This document shows, piece after piece, positions 56,874 through 64,000 of a stretch of DNA of 64,000 nt. A model generated the notes under the pieces. It was given only the letters and a program-made list of their open reading frames with translations. It made no database searches and was not told the origin of the DNA. Origin of the DNA: a virus; IMG/VR virus record IMGVR_UViG_3300023181_000002, positions 1 through 64,000 of that record. The stretch is one strand, 5' to 3'. Every line of letters starts with the position of its first letter. Within the stretch, counting starts at the first letter, position 1. The position numbers were made by a program, and so were the translations under genes.

Positions 56874-57157
56874 TAACGCGTCAATGTACCTGTGATTAAT
56901 AGATTCTCTACGATACCATTTTCGAAATTCACAATGATGCGTTTGCTGATAGAAGCGGTATCAATTCCTTGAGCCAGGCTTTCTCCGGTGTAAGTGGTTT
57001 GCACTCTGTCGCCTAAATCTGTTGGGGATGTACAATGACAAGCGCCATTCGTACTGCGGATGCGCGGAGCATCTTCTACTTTAAAGAAATCTACTGTAAC
57101 AGGCTGTCCCGTCTTAACGGTGCCAAAATTCAGATGCTGGGTGGTGAAATAACTCAT
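56873..57157 (-). CDS. DUF1573-like small Ig protein
   Basis: 94 residues. LNFGTVKTGQPVTVDFFKVEDAPRIRSTNGACHCTSP mirrors DUF1573 (fG.v..G..v...f...N...ACGCT.P), an Ig-like domain common in Bacteroidota, but without signal peptide. Probably a structural or decoration protein. Stop overlaps the terminase start by one base; preceded by AGAACCAC. Confidence 0.65.
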   Translation of the reverse strand: MSYFTTQHLNFGTVKTGQPVTVDFFKVEDAPRIRSTNGACHCTSPTDLGDRVQTTYTGESLAQGIDTASISKRIIVNFENGIVENLLITGTLTR

Positions 57158-57166
57158 TTGTGGTTC

Positions 57167-57535
57167 TTATTTATTAGTTTGAAATTGTTTCCATTCTTTG
57201 CGGGACATCATTTTAGGGTAGCACTGCACCAGTCCCTGATCAAGGCACCATTGATCTTTACCTGCTTTACAGGCTTTGTCAGCGAACATTAAATCAGGTG
57301 TTTTACAGCCACAGCATAGACAACTCATATTAGGAGTCGCTACACAGGCTTTCGCAGGAGTTTCTTCTGTACGCCATTTGTATTGTTCTACAATATGCCG
57401 GCGCATAAAGTATCGGTAATTATGGTAGAGATAAATCCGGACGGTGCCTTGGATGTAATACCATGCATCTAGTGGATCTCGCCATACGTGCAGTATGTTT
57501 TGCTTTACTTTTAGGAATGCTGTTTTTAGTTTCAT
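57167..57535 (-). CDS. Hypothetical Cys-rich protein, 122 aa
   Basis: Basic helical N-terminus with aromatic residues (DAWYYIQGTVRIYLYHNYRYFMRRH), then a Cys cluster (MSCLCCGCKTP, later C's) that may bind metal. Not recognised; could act in packaging given its place before the terminase. Confidence 0.55.
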   Translation of the reverse strand: MKLKTAFLKVKQNILHVWRDPLDAWYYIQGTVRIYLYHNYRYFMRRHIVEQYKWRTEETPAKACVATPNMSCLCCGCKTPDLMFADKACKAGKDQWCLDQGLVQCYPKMMSRKEWKQFQTNK

Positions 57536-57551
57536 TTTCAGGTGGGTTATA

Positions 57552-57600
57552 AAAGCAGGAGAGCCTGCATTTTTAAGTGCAAGCTCCTACGAAAGTTTCC
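57552..57600 (-). terminator. Terminator downstream of the 57.7-kb structural gene
   Basis: On the minus strand GCAGG-CTCT-CCTGC is followed by TTTTATAA. A competing longer pairing of GAGCTTGCA with TGCAGGCTC overlaps it, as in antiterminator arrangements. The remaining DNA up to 57680 has no gene. Confidence 0.5.
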
Positions 57601-57680
57601 GAACCACCTAGAAACCTTTTTTCTTAAAGAGCACTCCACCCATCGTGAAGTGCCGTAATTCGGATACTATCGCGTGCTTG

Positions 57681-58847
57681 TTATGCTACGCTTTCGTCAT
57701 TCGCTGAGCAGTAACCTACTACTACTGTGTCGCCACCTACCGCTGTTGGCAAGGTTGCTGATTTAGACGTTACCGTGTAAAGGGATTTACCATTTACGTA
57801 AGAGTGTCTTACCACAGAGATTGTATTGCTGTTCGTATAATCAGTTTGCGCCGTTGTCAAGTTAGCACCAGAACCAGCATCAGTACGTGTTACGCAATAA
57901 CCGTAAACCGCGAAATCTGTTGGTGTTGTACCTGTTGTTTTCTTATCAAGAGCAGCGCTGTAAGCAGTCGGGTTAAGAAGAGCAACAGTTGCTGTATAAG
58001 CAGACTGACTATTCGTTACCGCAGGATCAAATACAAGCGTTGTTGTTTGCAATACACGACTGAAATGATTCGGATCGCTTGACGGACTCGAAGTACCTCC
58101 AAATTGACGGATCGGCTGATCCACATAATGGAATATTTCAATCGCTGACAAACAACGGTCTGTATCGCACTGTCCGAAGATCGCAGCGCCAAACCAGTCA
58201 ATCATCTTAAATGCCGTGTAACCTGTTTTAAAATTCGGCACGATCAAATCTGCTTCTGTAAGTCCTTGTGCTGACGCTACAAAGAAACCTACACCTGCCA
58301 CTTTCGCTTCAAGCTCCAGATAAGTATTACCTACATTAGAGGCTACAACCGGAGAATCAGGGTCTTTATTGAATTCCGCTACCAGCGCATTGATAATCTG
58401 CGTACAGCTCTCAATACAACCCGTTTGTACATAAGCTTCTTTAGGGCTTGACCATGTTTGCCATACCGGATACTCGCAAGCATCACTCACGCGGACATCA
58501 ACAGAAATTGTATCATTGAAAAGTGTACAGTCAGTACCAGCCTGGCACATCAAACGCACTTTCTGCTTCAGGTTAGCACCGCAGCTACGTAGCTTCACAC
58601 CAGAACCGCCATTGAGAATATTCTCAAAAGGAATCTTATGAAAATTACTTCCCGCAGCAAAGCCATCTCCTGTGCCAATACCTGTAGTTTTTGCAGTATA
58701 CAGAGACGTTCCCCCTTTGAATACAATGTTTCCAAACTCCAGCACCGGAACTTCCGTAGTTGCCCCGGAAAAATAAATAGCAAGCTGAGGAGACTGTCCG
58801 CAGTCGCCTTGCCTTCTTCTGTGAACACCAAAAGGTTTGTCTCTCAT
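57681..58847 (-). CDS. Structural protein, 388 aa
   Basis: 388 residues, N-terminus basic (MRDKPFGVHRRRQGDCG), then beta-rich with several Cys (RLMCQAGTDCTLFNDTISVDVRVSDACEYP). Position between connector-like genes and the terminase suggests a head-tail or tail protein; sequence gives no family. Confidence 0.6.
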   Translation of the reverse strand: MRDKPFGVHRRRQGDCGQSPQLAIYFSGATTEVPVLEFGNIVFKGGTSLYTAKTTGIGTGDGFAAGSNFHKIPFENILNGGSGVKLRSCGANLKQKVRLMCQAGTDCTLFNDTISVDVRVSDACEYPVWQTWSSPKEAYVQTGCIESCTQIINALVAEFNKDPDSPVVASNVGNTYLELEAKVAGVGFFVASAQGLTEADLIVPNFKTGYTAFKMIDWFGAAIFGQCDTDRCLSAIEIFHYVDQPIRQFGGTSSPSSDPNHFSRVLQTTTLVFDPAVTNSQSAYTATVALLNPTAYSAALDKKTTGTTPTDFAVYGYCVTRTDAGSGANLTTAQTDYTNSNTISVVRHSYVNGKSLYTVTSKSATLPTAVGGDTVVVGYCSANDESVA

Positions 58848-58866
58848 TTTATTTTAATTTATTAAA

Positions 58867-59514
58867 TTATCCATTGTTTTGAACTTCTTGTCCCGTAGCC
58901 TGCCACTTGTTATAGTCTTCAATGCTAAGGGAATATTTCATTACTACCATATCAATGATGTCGTACTGTTGCGCCTGATCCTCTTCGGTGAACCCGTTAG
59001 GCTCTGTCAGAAGCGCGTAAGGCTTTGGCTTTTTTACGTAATAAACACTCACACCTTTCGGGGTATTCGTACTTAATATGTCAAAGTATAAGCCGGCATC
59101 GTTACGTCTTTCTATGTACCTTGGAAACTCGTCGTCTGGTTGATTAAAAGGATCACTTAAAGATTCTATCCCTTCATCTACTGTAAACGGCACAATCGGT
59201 CTTGTATAGGTTGTAATCTGTGCCCCACACTGAAAATCGAAATCTGCCCAAACACCCAGCACAAACGCAATATTCAAATCATCTGTGATATTTACCTGGC
59301 GAACATCCCCGAAGTCCTTGTCCCTGATAAAAGCTCTTGCGTCGGAACGCTGAAGCTCTGTCACTTCGAAATCCTTCACTTTTAACCTCAACCATTCAAG
59401 TCTTGATTCTTCGTACATCCAGACAAAAGCCAACTTCTGAATATCAGGGGAGTTAGATTTGTCAAGCTTTTCTGAAGCATACCTGAATATTTCAAGGTTG
59501 GTTAATTTCGCCAT
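58867..59514 (-). CDS. Head-tail connector/neck candidate, 215 aa
   Basis: Helical N-terminus (LEIFRYASEKLDKSN...AFVWMYEESRLEWLRLKVKDFEV) followed by beta-rich C-terminal half. Its place next to the capsid genes and size suit an adaptor or head-completion protein; not recognised by motif. Confidence 0.5.
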   Translation of the reverse strand: MAKLTNLEIFRYASEKLDKSNSPDIQKLAFVWMYEESRLEWLRLKVKDFEVTELQRSDARAFIRDKDFGDVRQVNITDDLNIAFVLGVWADFDFQCGAQITTYTRPIVPFTVDEGIESLSDPFNQPDDEFPRYIERRNDAGLYFDILSTNTPKGVSVYYVKKPKPYALLTEPNGFTEEDQAQQYDIIDMVVMKYSLSIEDYNKWQATGQEVQNNG

Positions 59515-60533
59515 TATTTAATCAAGGATTGCTCCTTTAAACCATTGTACAAAGGTTGATTCGATGCGAAGAACTCTTTAAGTTTCTTCTTCGTGAAACG
59601 TTCGTCAGAAATCGTTGGAAGGAAATACTTTGTCATAGGTCCTTTACCTTCTTTCTCAATCAACTGCGCTTCAAGAAACTCATCGATCTTAATATCCATC
59701 ATCGCGTCATCGTCAATCGGAGCTGAATCATCGAGTGGTCTTGCCTCTAAAGGTTTACCTACTTCATTGAACAAGCTCACAAAGTCAGAATCTTCGAATT
59801 TAGGCTCGTAAGCTTCAACCTTTTTCACATACTTCGGATCAATACCGCGTTGCAAATACACTTTAAAATCTGCATCCGAACGAAGTTGGAAAGCAGCTTC
59901 CTCTTGTGTCTTGGCATAGATCGTATCACGGTCTTTGCGAATCTTTCCATCTGTATCTTTAAACACAACACCTTTCTCGATAGCCACATCCAAAAGTGCC
60001 ATCAATTCAAAGTCCTGTGTTTCGACGATCATCTCTTCACCGCGCATAAACTTCGCCGGCTCTGTACGTGCCAGGTTATCAAGCTTCGTAAAGATGGTCT
60101 TCGAAGGTAAACCTGCGGCAAGACCAATCAATCGGCGGTATATCTGTGCCAATAATGTTTCATCATTCTTATGCTTACGAAGATATTCTTGCACTTTGAA
60201 CGACTGCTCAGCGAAGTAAAGCTCTTTGTCAACAATCTCCTGTGGATTAACAAGTAAGATGTGCGAAGTGCTTTCAGGATTCATCTTGCAGAAAAGCTGC
60301 AAGGTCTTGAAGTTATGCGCTTCAATCTTGTTGTCAAGGTTGAACTGGATTGTGTTGTCAATCACTAAATCTACTTCATCTGTACCGTCCGAGGTAAAGA
60401 AACAACGTCTTGGTTCTGCACTGCCGAGACGAGCTGTAAAGCCCGACCCGATGATTTCTTGTCTAAGCACGCCGCCAGCTTCCTTTCGGAGTCCGTTGAC
60501 TTGTCTTAAAGAAGCTGATACAATATTTGACAT
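59514..60533 (-). CDS. Structural/head-associated protein, 339 aa
   Basis: Directly downstream of the major capsid gene and preceded by AGAACCAC (60547-60554). Mixed alpha/beta with a very acidic stretch (DDSAPIDDDAMMDIKIDEFLEAQLIEKEGKGP). No family recognised; could be a decoration, portal-adjacent or assembly protein. Confidence 0.5.
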   Translation of the reverse strand: MSNIVSASLRQVNGLRKEAGGVLRQEIIGSGFTARLGSAEPRRCFFTSDGTDEVDLVIDNTIQFNLDNKIEAHNFKTLQLFCKMNPESTSHILLVNPQEIVDKELYFAEQSFKVQEYLRKHKNDETLLAQIYRRLIGLAAGLPSKTIFTKLDNLARTEPAKFMRGEEMIVETQDFELMALLDVAIEKGVVFKDTDGKIRKDRDTIYAKTQEEAAFQLRSDADFKVYLQRGIDPKYVKKVEAYEPKFEDSDFVSLFNEVGKPLEARPLDDSAPIDDDAMMDIKIDEFLEAQLIEKEGKGPMTKYFLPTISDERFTKKKLKEFFASNQPLYNGLKEQSLIK

Positions 60534-60562
60534 GATATTTTTATTTGTGGTTCTAAAAAATA

Positions 60563-62131
60563 TTAATCCTGCAAAGTAAGCTTGATGATACCCATGATAT
60601 CGATGTAAGGCACACCTTCAAACAACAAGTGATGTTCGATACCATCGACAGTAGATCCGATATTGTAAGTATCTTGGTTGTTCATCATTTGCTGAAGTGC
60701 GGTATCCTGCATGTTCATCAATTGTGTACCGGTAGCGCCGTTGAATTGGCCTGTGATACCAGTTGTTTTACCATACACAAACCCACGGTCAATGCCGTTA
60801 CCGGATTTAGTATAATAAGTGAATGATTTTAAACGGGAACCATCATCTCCACGGCGAACCGGGATAAAGAAAATTTCGCGGCTACGATCTTTACCTTTGA
60901 TACCATTGTAGTTGAAAGTCTTATACTCTCCTGTGCTTTGGTAAGCGCCTGTCATGTCATACATGAAAAGATCGCCATGATCCGTTGTGTATTTATTGAT
61001 ACCAAAACCAATATCTACTTTACCCGAAGCAGGCACATCACGGAACAATGTTACAGGATATTTAGCGGCAGCTCCTTCACGGATCGTGTCGCGTAGCCAT
61101 TGCATACCTCCATCTTCACCTACGGCAAGAATGTCTGCGCCTGGGAATATTTGACGGATTTGCTGCATGATACTATCGATACGTCCAAGATTCGAACGGT
61201 ATGTGCCGCGAACAGGATGACGGTATTGAATGCGTGCCTGATCTAATTGCTGACGGATACCTGCGTAAGAAGGACGGTCCGGACGAGCTGTTAAACCTTT
61301 ATAGCCATTCACTTCAAGCGTCAACGGGTCGAAGTTTGAACGGGAGTCCATAATCTGTCCTTCTACACTCGCCAAAGCTTGACGGAAGAAGTTAACAGGA
61401 AGACTTGTTCTGAAACTTGTAGACGTTGAACCATCCATGGCTCTGTCAACACCGAATGTGAACACCTCATCTGACATAGCAGAACCTGTTTCAGGATAGC
61501 CATAACGAGTGATCATTGTCGGGTTAACAAATTCATTGCGCTTCATCGGGTTAAGCGCTAAACTGTTTGAAGTTTGAGAGCCTTCACCTTTCGTGTTACC
61601 AAATCCCCAGTTTACCGGCTTGCCGATCTGAAGAAGGCTACCTGATGCAGTTTCTCCTACTTGCCCTACAAGTACGAAAGTTACATCTACATAACCCTGA
61701 TTGGTGTTACGACGGGAAACAACGCGAAGAATCGTTCTGTCATCCCATAATTTTACTTGTTCATCCTCGTCAAGCACACCGAAATCAAGTGATACGTCAA
61801 AAGGAATCCCTGCTACCAATACGTCCGGCACTTGGCTGTTGTCAACCACGTAAGACAATTGGCGCGTTTCTGTTTCTTCGCGGATACGGATAAATTCTGA
61901 GCCAATGGTAGAAGTCTCAACTGTAAAGCCTTTGTCTTTCGCAGTAAGATCTACACCAGCGCCGAATAAATTGGTAAACACAAGATACGGCGATTTCCAG
62001 TTGGTGTAACTGATGATCTTGGTTAGGAACTCTTGAGGGTAGCGCGAAAGAAGATCATCGCGCAGGGCAAGATCGTTAACCATTCTGCGGCGACTGCCTT
62101 TATTAACACTTACTCTAAGTTGGTCTGCCAT
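60563..62131 (-). CDS. Major capsid protein (probable)
   Basis: 522 residues directly after a scaffold-like gene. Features expected of a HK97-fold capsid: an N-terminal basic arm (VNKGSRRRMVNDLALR), long central beta region and C-terminal P/A-domain-like segments; HHLLFEGVPYIDIMGIIKL at the end. Assigned by position, size and composition rather than a specific motif. Confidence 0.75.
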   Translation of the reverse strand: MADQLRVSVNKGSRRRMVNDLALRDDLLSRYPQEFLTKIISYTNWKSPYLVFTNLFGAGVDLTAKDKGFTVETSTIGSEFIRIREETETRQLSYVVDNSQVPDVLVAGIPFDVSLDFGVLDEDEQVKLWDDRTILRVVSRRNTNQGYVDVTFVLVGQVGETASGSLLQIGKPVNWGFGNTKGEGSQTSNSLALNPMKRNEFVNPTMITRYGYPETGSAMSDEVFTFGVDRAMDGSTSTSFRTSLPVNFFRQALASVEGQIMDSRSNFDPLTLEVNGYKGLTARPDRPSYAGIRQQLDQARIQYRHPVRGTYRSNLGRIDSIMQQIRQIFPGADILAVGEDGGMQWLRDTIREGAAAKYPVTLFRDVPASGKVDIGFGINKYTTDHGDLFMYDMTGAYQSTGEYKTFNYNGIKGKDRSREIFFIPVRRGDDGSRLKSFTYYTKSGNGIDRGFVYGKTTGITGQFNGATGTQLMNMQDTALQQMMNNQDTYNIGSTVDGIEHHLLFEGVPYIDIMGIIKLTLQD

Positions 62132-62136
62132 TGTTT

Positions 62137-63075
62137 TTAGATTTTACTTTTAAACTTTGAATTTTTCCCCGTTTCAAATCCGCGCTTATCTACGCCTCTC
62201 AAAAGACTTGCAAATAATTTCTTGTCCAAAGCGATTGCCTTGACAATTTCGTACTCGGCACGTTCCTCCGGCGTTTTTGGTTGAGGAGGGTTTGCCATAT
62301 TTCTTGTTACAACCTGCTTTAGATAAGACTTCATGTCTTCCGGGATTTCAACGCCCATTGGACTGAATGTATCTAAGGTCTGATGTAAAACATTTCTGTA
62401 TTGCTTTTCTGCTTGAAGGGAAGTATCTGCGTGGCTTCTGGCATCGCTAAGAATCTTTTCATATTCATTCTTATAATGACCTCTAAAAGAGTTCGCCATG
62501 CGCTTGCCGTCTTCTGTGAGCTTATTCTCTTCATCGAACAGTTCCGCGATGCGCTCATCATACATTCTCCGTGAGAAGGTAATTGGGTCACTATCCATGC
62601 GTTCTCTCAGTACTTTACGGATCAGCTCTGCATCAGGCATAGAATTGTTATCCAACGCTTGCTGTGCTTCCGCGAAACGAGGATTGCTGCGAAGAAACTC
62701 ATTGCCTTTCTCCAAGCGGAACGACTCATCGTAAACCGCTTCAGGTGAATTCAGGTGAGAATAGTTCTCTCCAAATTTCTGTACTGCAAGCTGAGAGTAA
62801 TTCGTTTTATCTTCTTCTACTTTAAAGCCTCCTGTGATCAGATCTTTATAAGGTGTCCAGTACTCAGGTAAATCATCAGGATCATTACCTTCATTCACCG
62901 GAGCAGTATCTACACCTTTAGGAACAGAGGTATTCACCTTGTTCTCTAAACTCTTAATAAGATCATCATCAAATCCCTGCGATTTCCCCGCTATAAAAGG
63001 CTCAGCCTGTTTGGAGAATCCCGCTTCGGAATTAAATTTCTCAAAAGCATCAACTGCTACTGACGTTCCTGTCAT
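62137..63075 (-). CDS. Capsid scaffold-like protein
   Basis: 312 residues, acidic and helical in the middle (ERIDSDP..., EYEKILSDARSHADTSLQAEKQYRNVL), with a disordered Pro/Asp-rich segment (KGVDTAPVNEGNDPDDLPEYW) and a basic C-terminus (RGFETGKNSKFKSKI) of the type used to bind capsid. First gene of the structural operon, just ahead of the major capsid gene. Preceded by AGAACCAC. Confidence 0.7.
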   Translation of the reverse strand: MTGTSVAVDAFEKFNSEAGFSKQAEPFIAGKSQGFDDDLIKSLENKVNTSVPKGVDTAPVNEGNDPDDLPEYWTPYKDLITGGFKVEEDKTNYSQLAVQKFGENYSHLNSPEAVYDESFRLEKGNEFLRSNPRFAEAQQALDNNSMPDAELIRKVLRERMDSDPITFSRRMYDERIAELFDEENKLTEDGKRMANSFRGHYKNEYEKILSDARSHADTSLQAEKQYRNVLHQTLDTFSPMGVEIPEDMKSYLKQVVTRNMANPPQPKTPEERAEYEIVKAIALDKKLFASLLRGVDKRGFETGKNSKFKSKI

Positions 63076-63202
63076 GGTATTTTATTGTTTTCGTGGTTCT
63101 TGGAATCAAATTTATATAGAGCGCAATAGATAATTCGTCTCACAACAATTCTTTTGGAATTGATTTTTTATTATATTTACAGACGTAAAAATCCACTATA
63201 AA
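63076..63202. promoter_or_regulatory. Divergent intergenic region with structural-operon promoter elements
   Basis: Minus strand: AGAACCAC (complement of 63093-63100), a perfect TAAATTTG (complement of 63107-63114) and TTGTGAGACGA (complement of 63135-63145). Plus strand: TTGGAATTGAT with TATATTTA at 63172-63179, before ATG 63203. Spacing differs from the 23-nt early promoters, so the late set may use another factor. Confidence 0.45.
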
Positions 63203-63712
63203 ATGTCATTAGAAGAAATCTACAAAATCGTAAATGACTTTAAAGAAGAGCAGAGATTAAGATGGCTCTCAAATGATAACACCATCGAAGATTTGTTCTA
63301 CGTATTGCTATCTGAAAGGGTTGACAAGAAATCTATACAAGAAGTTGTAGAGCTTGCTATCATTGAACACTTCGATGTGAATCGTATTGATTTTCACCGT
63401 GTGAAGATGGGTAAATATGGAGATGCTGAATCTATACCAGATAATATTAGACGTGTCGCTCATGCAAGAAAATGGCACGTTAGTATCTTAATGAATATGC
63501 TCCATGTATCAAATTTCACAATGAAGAGTAATTACGGTAATTGGTATCATCATAGAATAGCATTCGATCACAGGCCGGCTTATATGGGAGCTTTAATGCC
63601 TTGTTCTGTCGAAGATCAATCTAACAGAGATCACCTGCTTTCTATCGGTAACATTATAAAAAGAATGTGCAATGAAGAGGGGCTTTTAGATGAAAGATTG
63701 GATTTAATTTAA
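63203..63712 (+). CDS. DnaA domain IV-like DNA-binding candidate, 169 aa
   Basis: The middle (PDNIRRVAHARKWHVSILMNMLHVSNFTMKSNYGNWYHHRIAFDHRPAY) resembles the helix-turn-helix plus His-rich loop of DnaA domain IV, with HH at the position of the DHTTV motif. Helical N-terminus with EVVELAIIEHFDV. First gene of the next plus-strand operon; possible replication regulator. Weak evidence. Confidence 0.35.
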   Translation: MSLEEIYKIVNDFKEEQRLRWLSNDNTIEDLFYVLLSERVDKKSIQEVVELAIIEHFDVNRIDFHRVKMGKYGDAESIPDNIRRVAHARKWHVSILMNMLHVSNFTMKSNYGNWYHHRIAFDHRPAYMGALMPCSVEDQSNRDHLLSIGNIIKRMCNEEGLLDERLDLI

Positions 63713-63730
63713 ACTTTAAGAAAATACACA

Positions 63731-64000
63731 ATGAATGATCATTTGAAATTTCTACAGAACATTATCAACGAAGAAATTAAAGAAGTTAAGTTATGGCCGA
63801 ATCCTCAAAAAGATTTAATGGTAGAAGAGCTTCAATCTGCTGATGTATTAATCAATGAATGCACAGACACGAAAGAGTTTAAGTTCCCCTTTTACGCAGC
63901 TCTATGTTTTATGCGTAGAGGTATGAAAATTCAAGTAGATGAGTGGGATGGATTTATCCGGCTGGAAGGGAATTTACTCCCTACAGGGAAAGGAGATAAA
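63731..64000 (+). CDS. Partial CDS, possible DUF2829/Tad2-like C-terminus
   Basis: ATG 63731, 90 codons open to the right edge. KFPFYAALCFMRRGMKIQVDEWDGFIRLEGNLL resembles the f.aAl..lk.G.kv.r..W.G pattern of DUF2829, the family of the anti-Thoeris protein Tad2. The R-x-x-W hallmark is altered to D-x-W, so it could be a generic DUF2829-like phage protein or chance. Truncated by the window. Confidence 0.4.
   Translation, partial: MNDHLKFLQNIINEEIKEVKLWPNPQKDLMVEELQSADVLINECTDTKEFKFPFYAALCFMRRGMKIQVDEWDGFIRLEGNLLPTGKGDK

Overview
The window is a large piece of a tailed dsDNA bacteriophage genome whose host is most likely a member of the Bacteroidota. The reasons are the promoters (TTG, then TAnnTTTG starting 23 nt after the TTG, at 2869, 6441, 21227 and 29387), the near absence of Shine-Dalgarno sequences, families I associate with Bacteroidota and their phages (DUF4494, the LSPYLPYGL-type protein, SprB-like adhesin repeats) and the low GC content. 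No integrase, portal, tape-measure protein, DNA polymerase or tRNA is visible, so the genome continues beyond the window. Family names here come from motif reading and memory; no database search was run.

Layout. 1-2.5 kb (minus strand): two related RepL-like winged-helix proteins and a small conserved protein, embedded in about 2 kb of repeat-rich DNA. That DNA holds TTTTGACA motifs, two perfect AT palindromes and degenerate units recurring every 15-16 bp, and may be a replication or regulatory locus. 2.9-38.05 kb (plus strand): about 90 tightly packed, often ATGA-overlapping small genes with recognisable islands: a Dcm-like cytosine methyltransferase, an ADP-ribosyltransferase-like protein, a clear viperin homologue (10.1 kb), an HNH nuclease, a GHKL-like protein, a lipoprotein, an antirepressor, SSB, a DUF1351-like protein, a sliding clamp, a Dam-type methyltransferase, a PD-(D/E)XK nuclease, a DnaD-like protein, DnaB helicase, a NUMOD4/HNH endonuclease and RuvC. 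38.05-63.1 kb (minus strand): the structural and lysis arm, transcribed from scaffold and major capsid through several connector or tail candidates, terminase large subunit, a series of Cys-rich SprB-like surface proteins, two beta-helix tailspikes, a lysis cassette with a GH19 endolysin, and a signal-peptide-bearing fibre protein. 63.2 kb onward: plus-strand genes resume and run off the right edge.

How it fits together. Divergent promoter regions near 2.5-2.9 kb and 63.1 kb feed early/replication and late/structural arms that converge at 38.05 kb, where two stop codons overlap. Replication appears to use a phage clamp, SSB, a DnaD-like loader candidate, DnaB and RuvC, presumably with a host or off-window polymerase. 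Two methyltransferases, the ADP-ribosyltransferase-like gene and the viperin homologue suggest host takeover, counter-defence or competition with other phages.

Most unusual: a phage-borne viperin (normally an antiviral enzyme); the 15-16 bp periodic array at 1.3-2.8 kb with an outlier at 8.6 kb; a roughly 250-nt apparently structured non-coding region just upstream of the viperin operon (9.15-9.41 kb); and two promoter-led, H-type-pseudoknot RNAs, each ending in a terminator-like stem immediately before a nuclease gene (11.65-11.75 kb and 29.43-29.56 kb).
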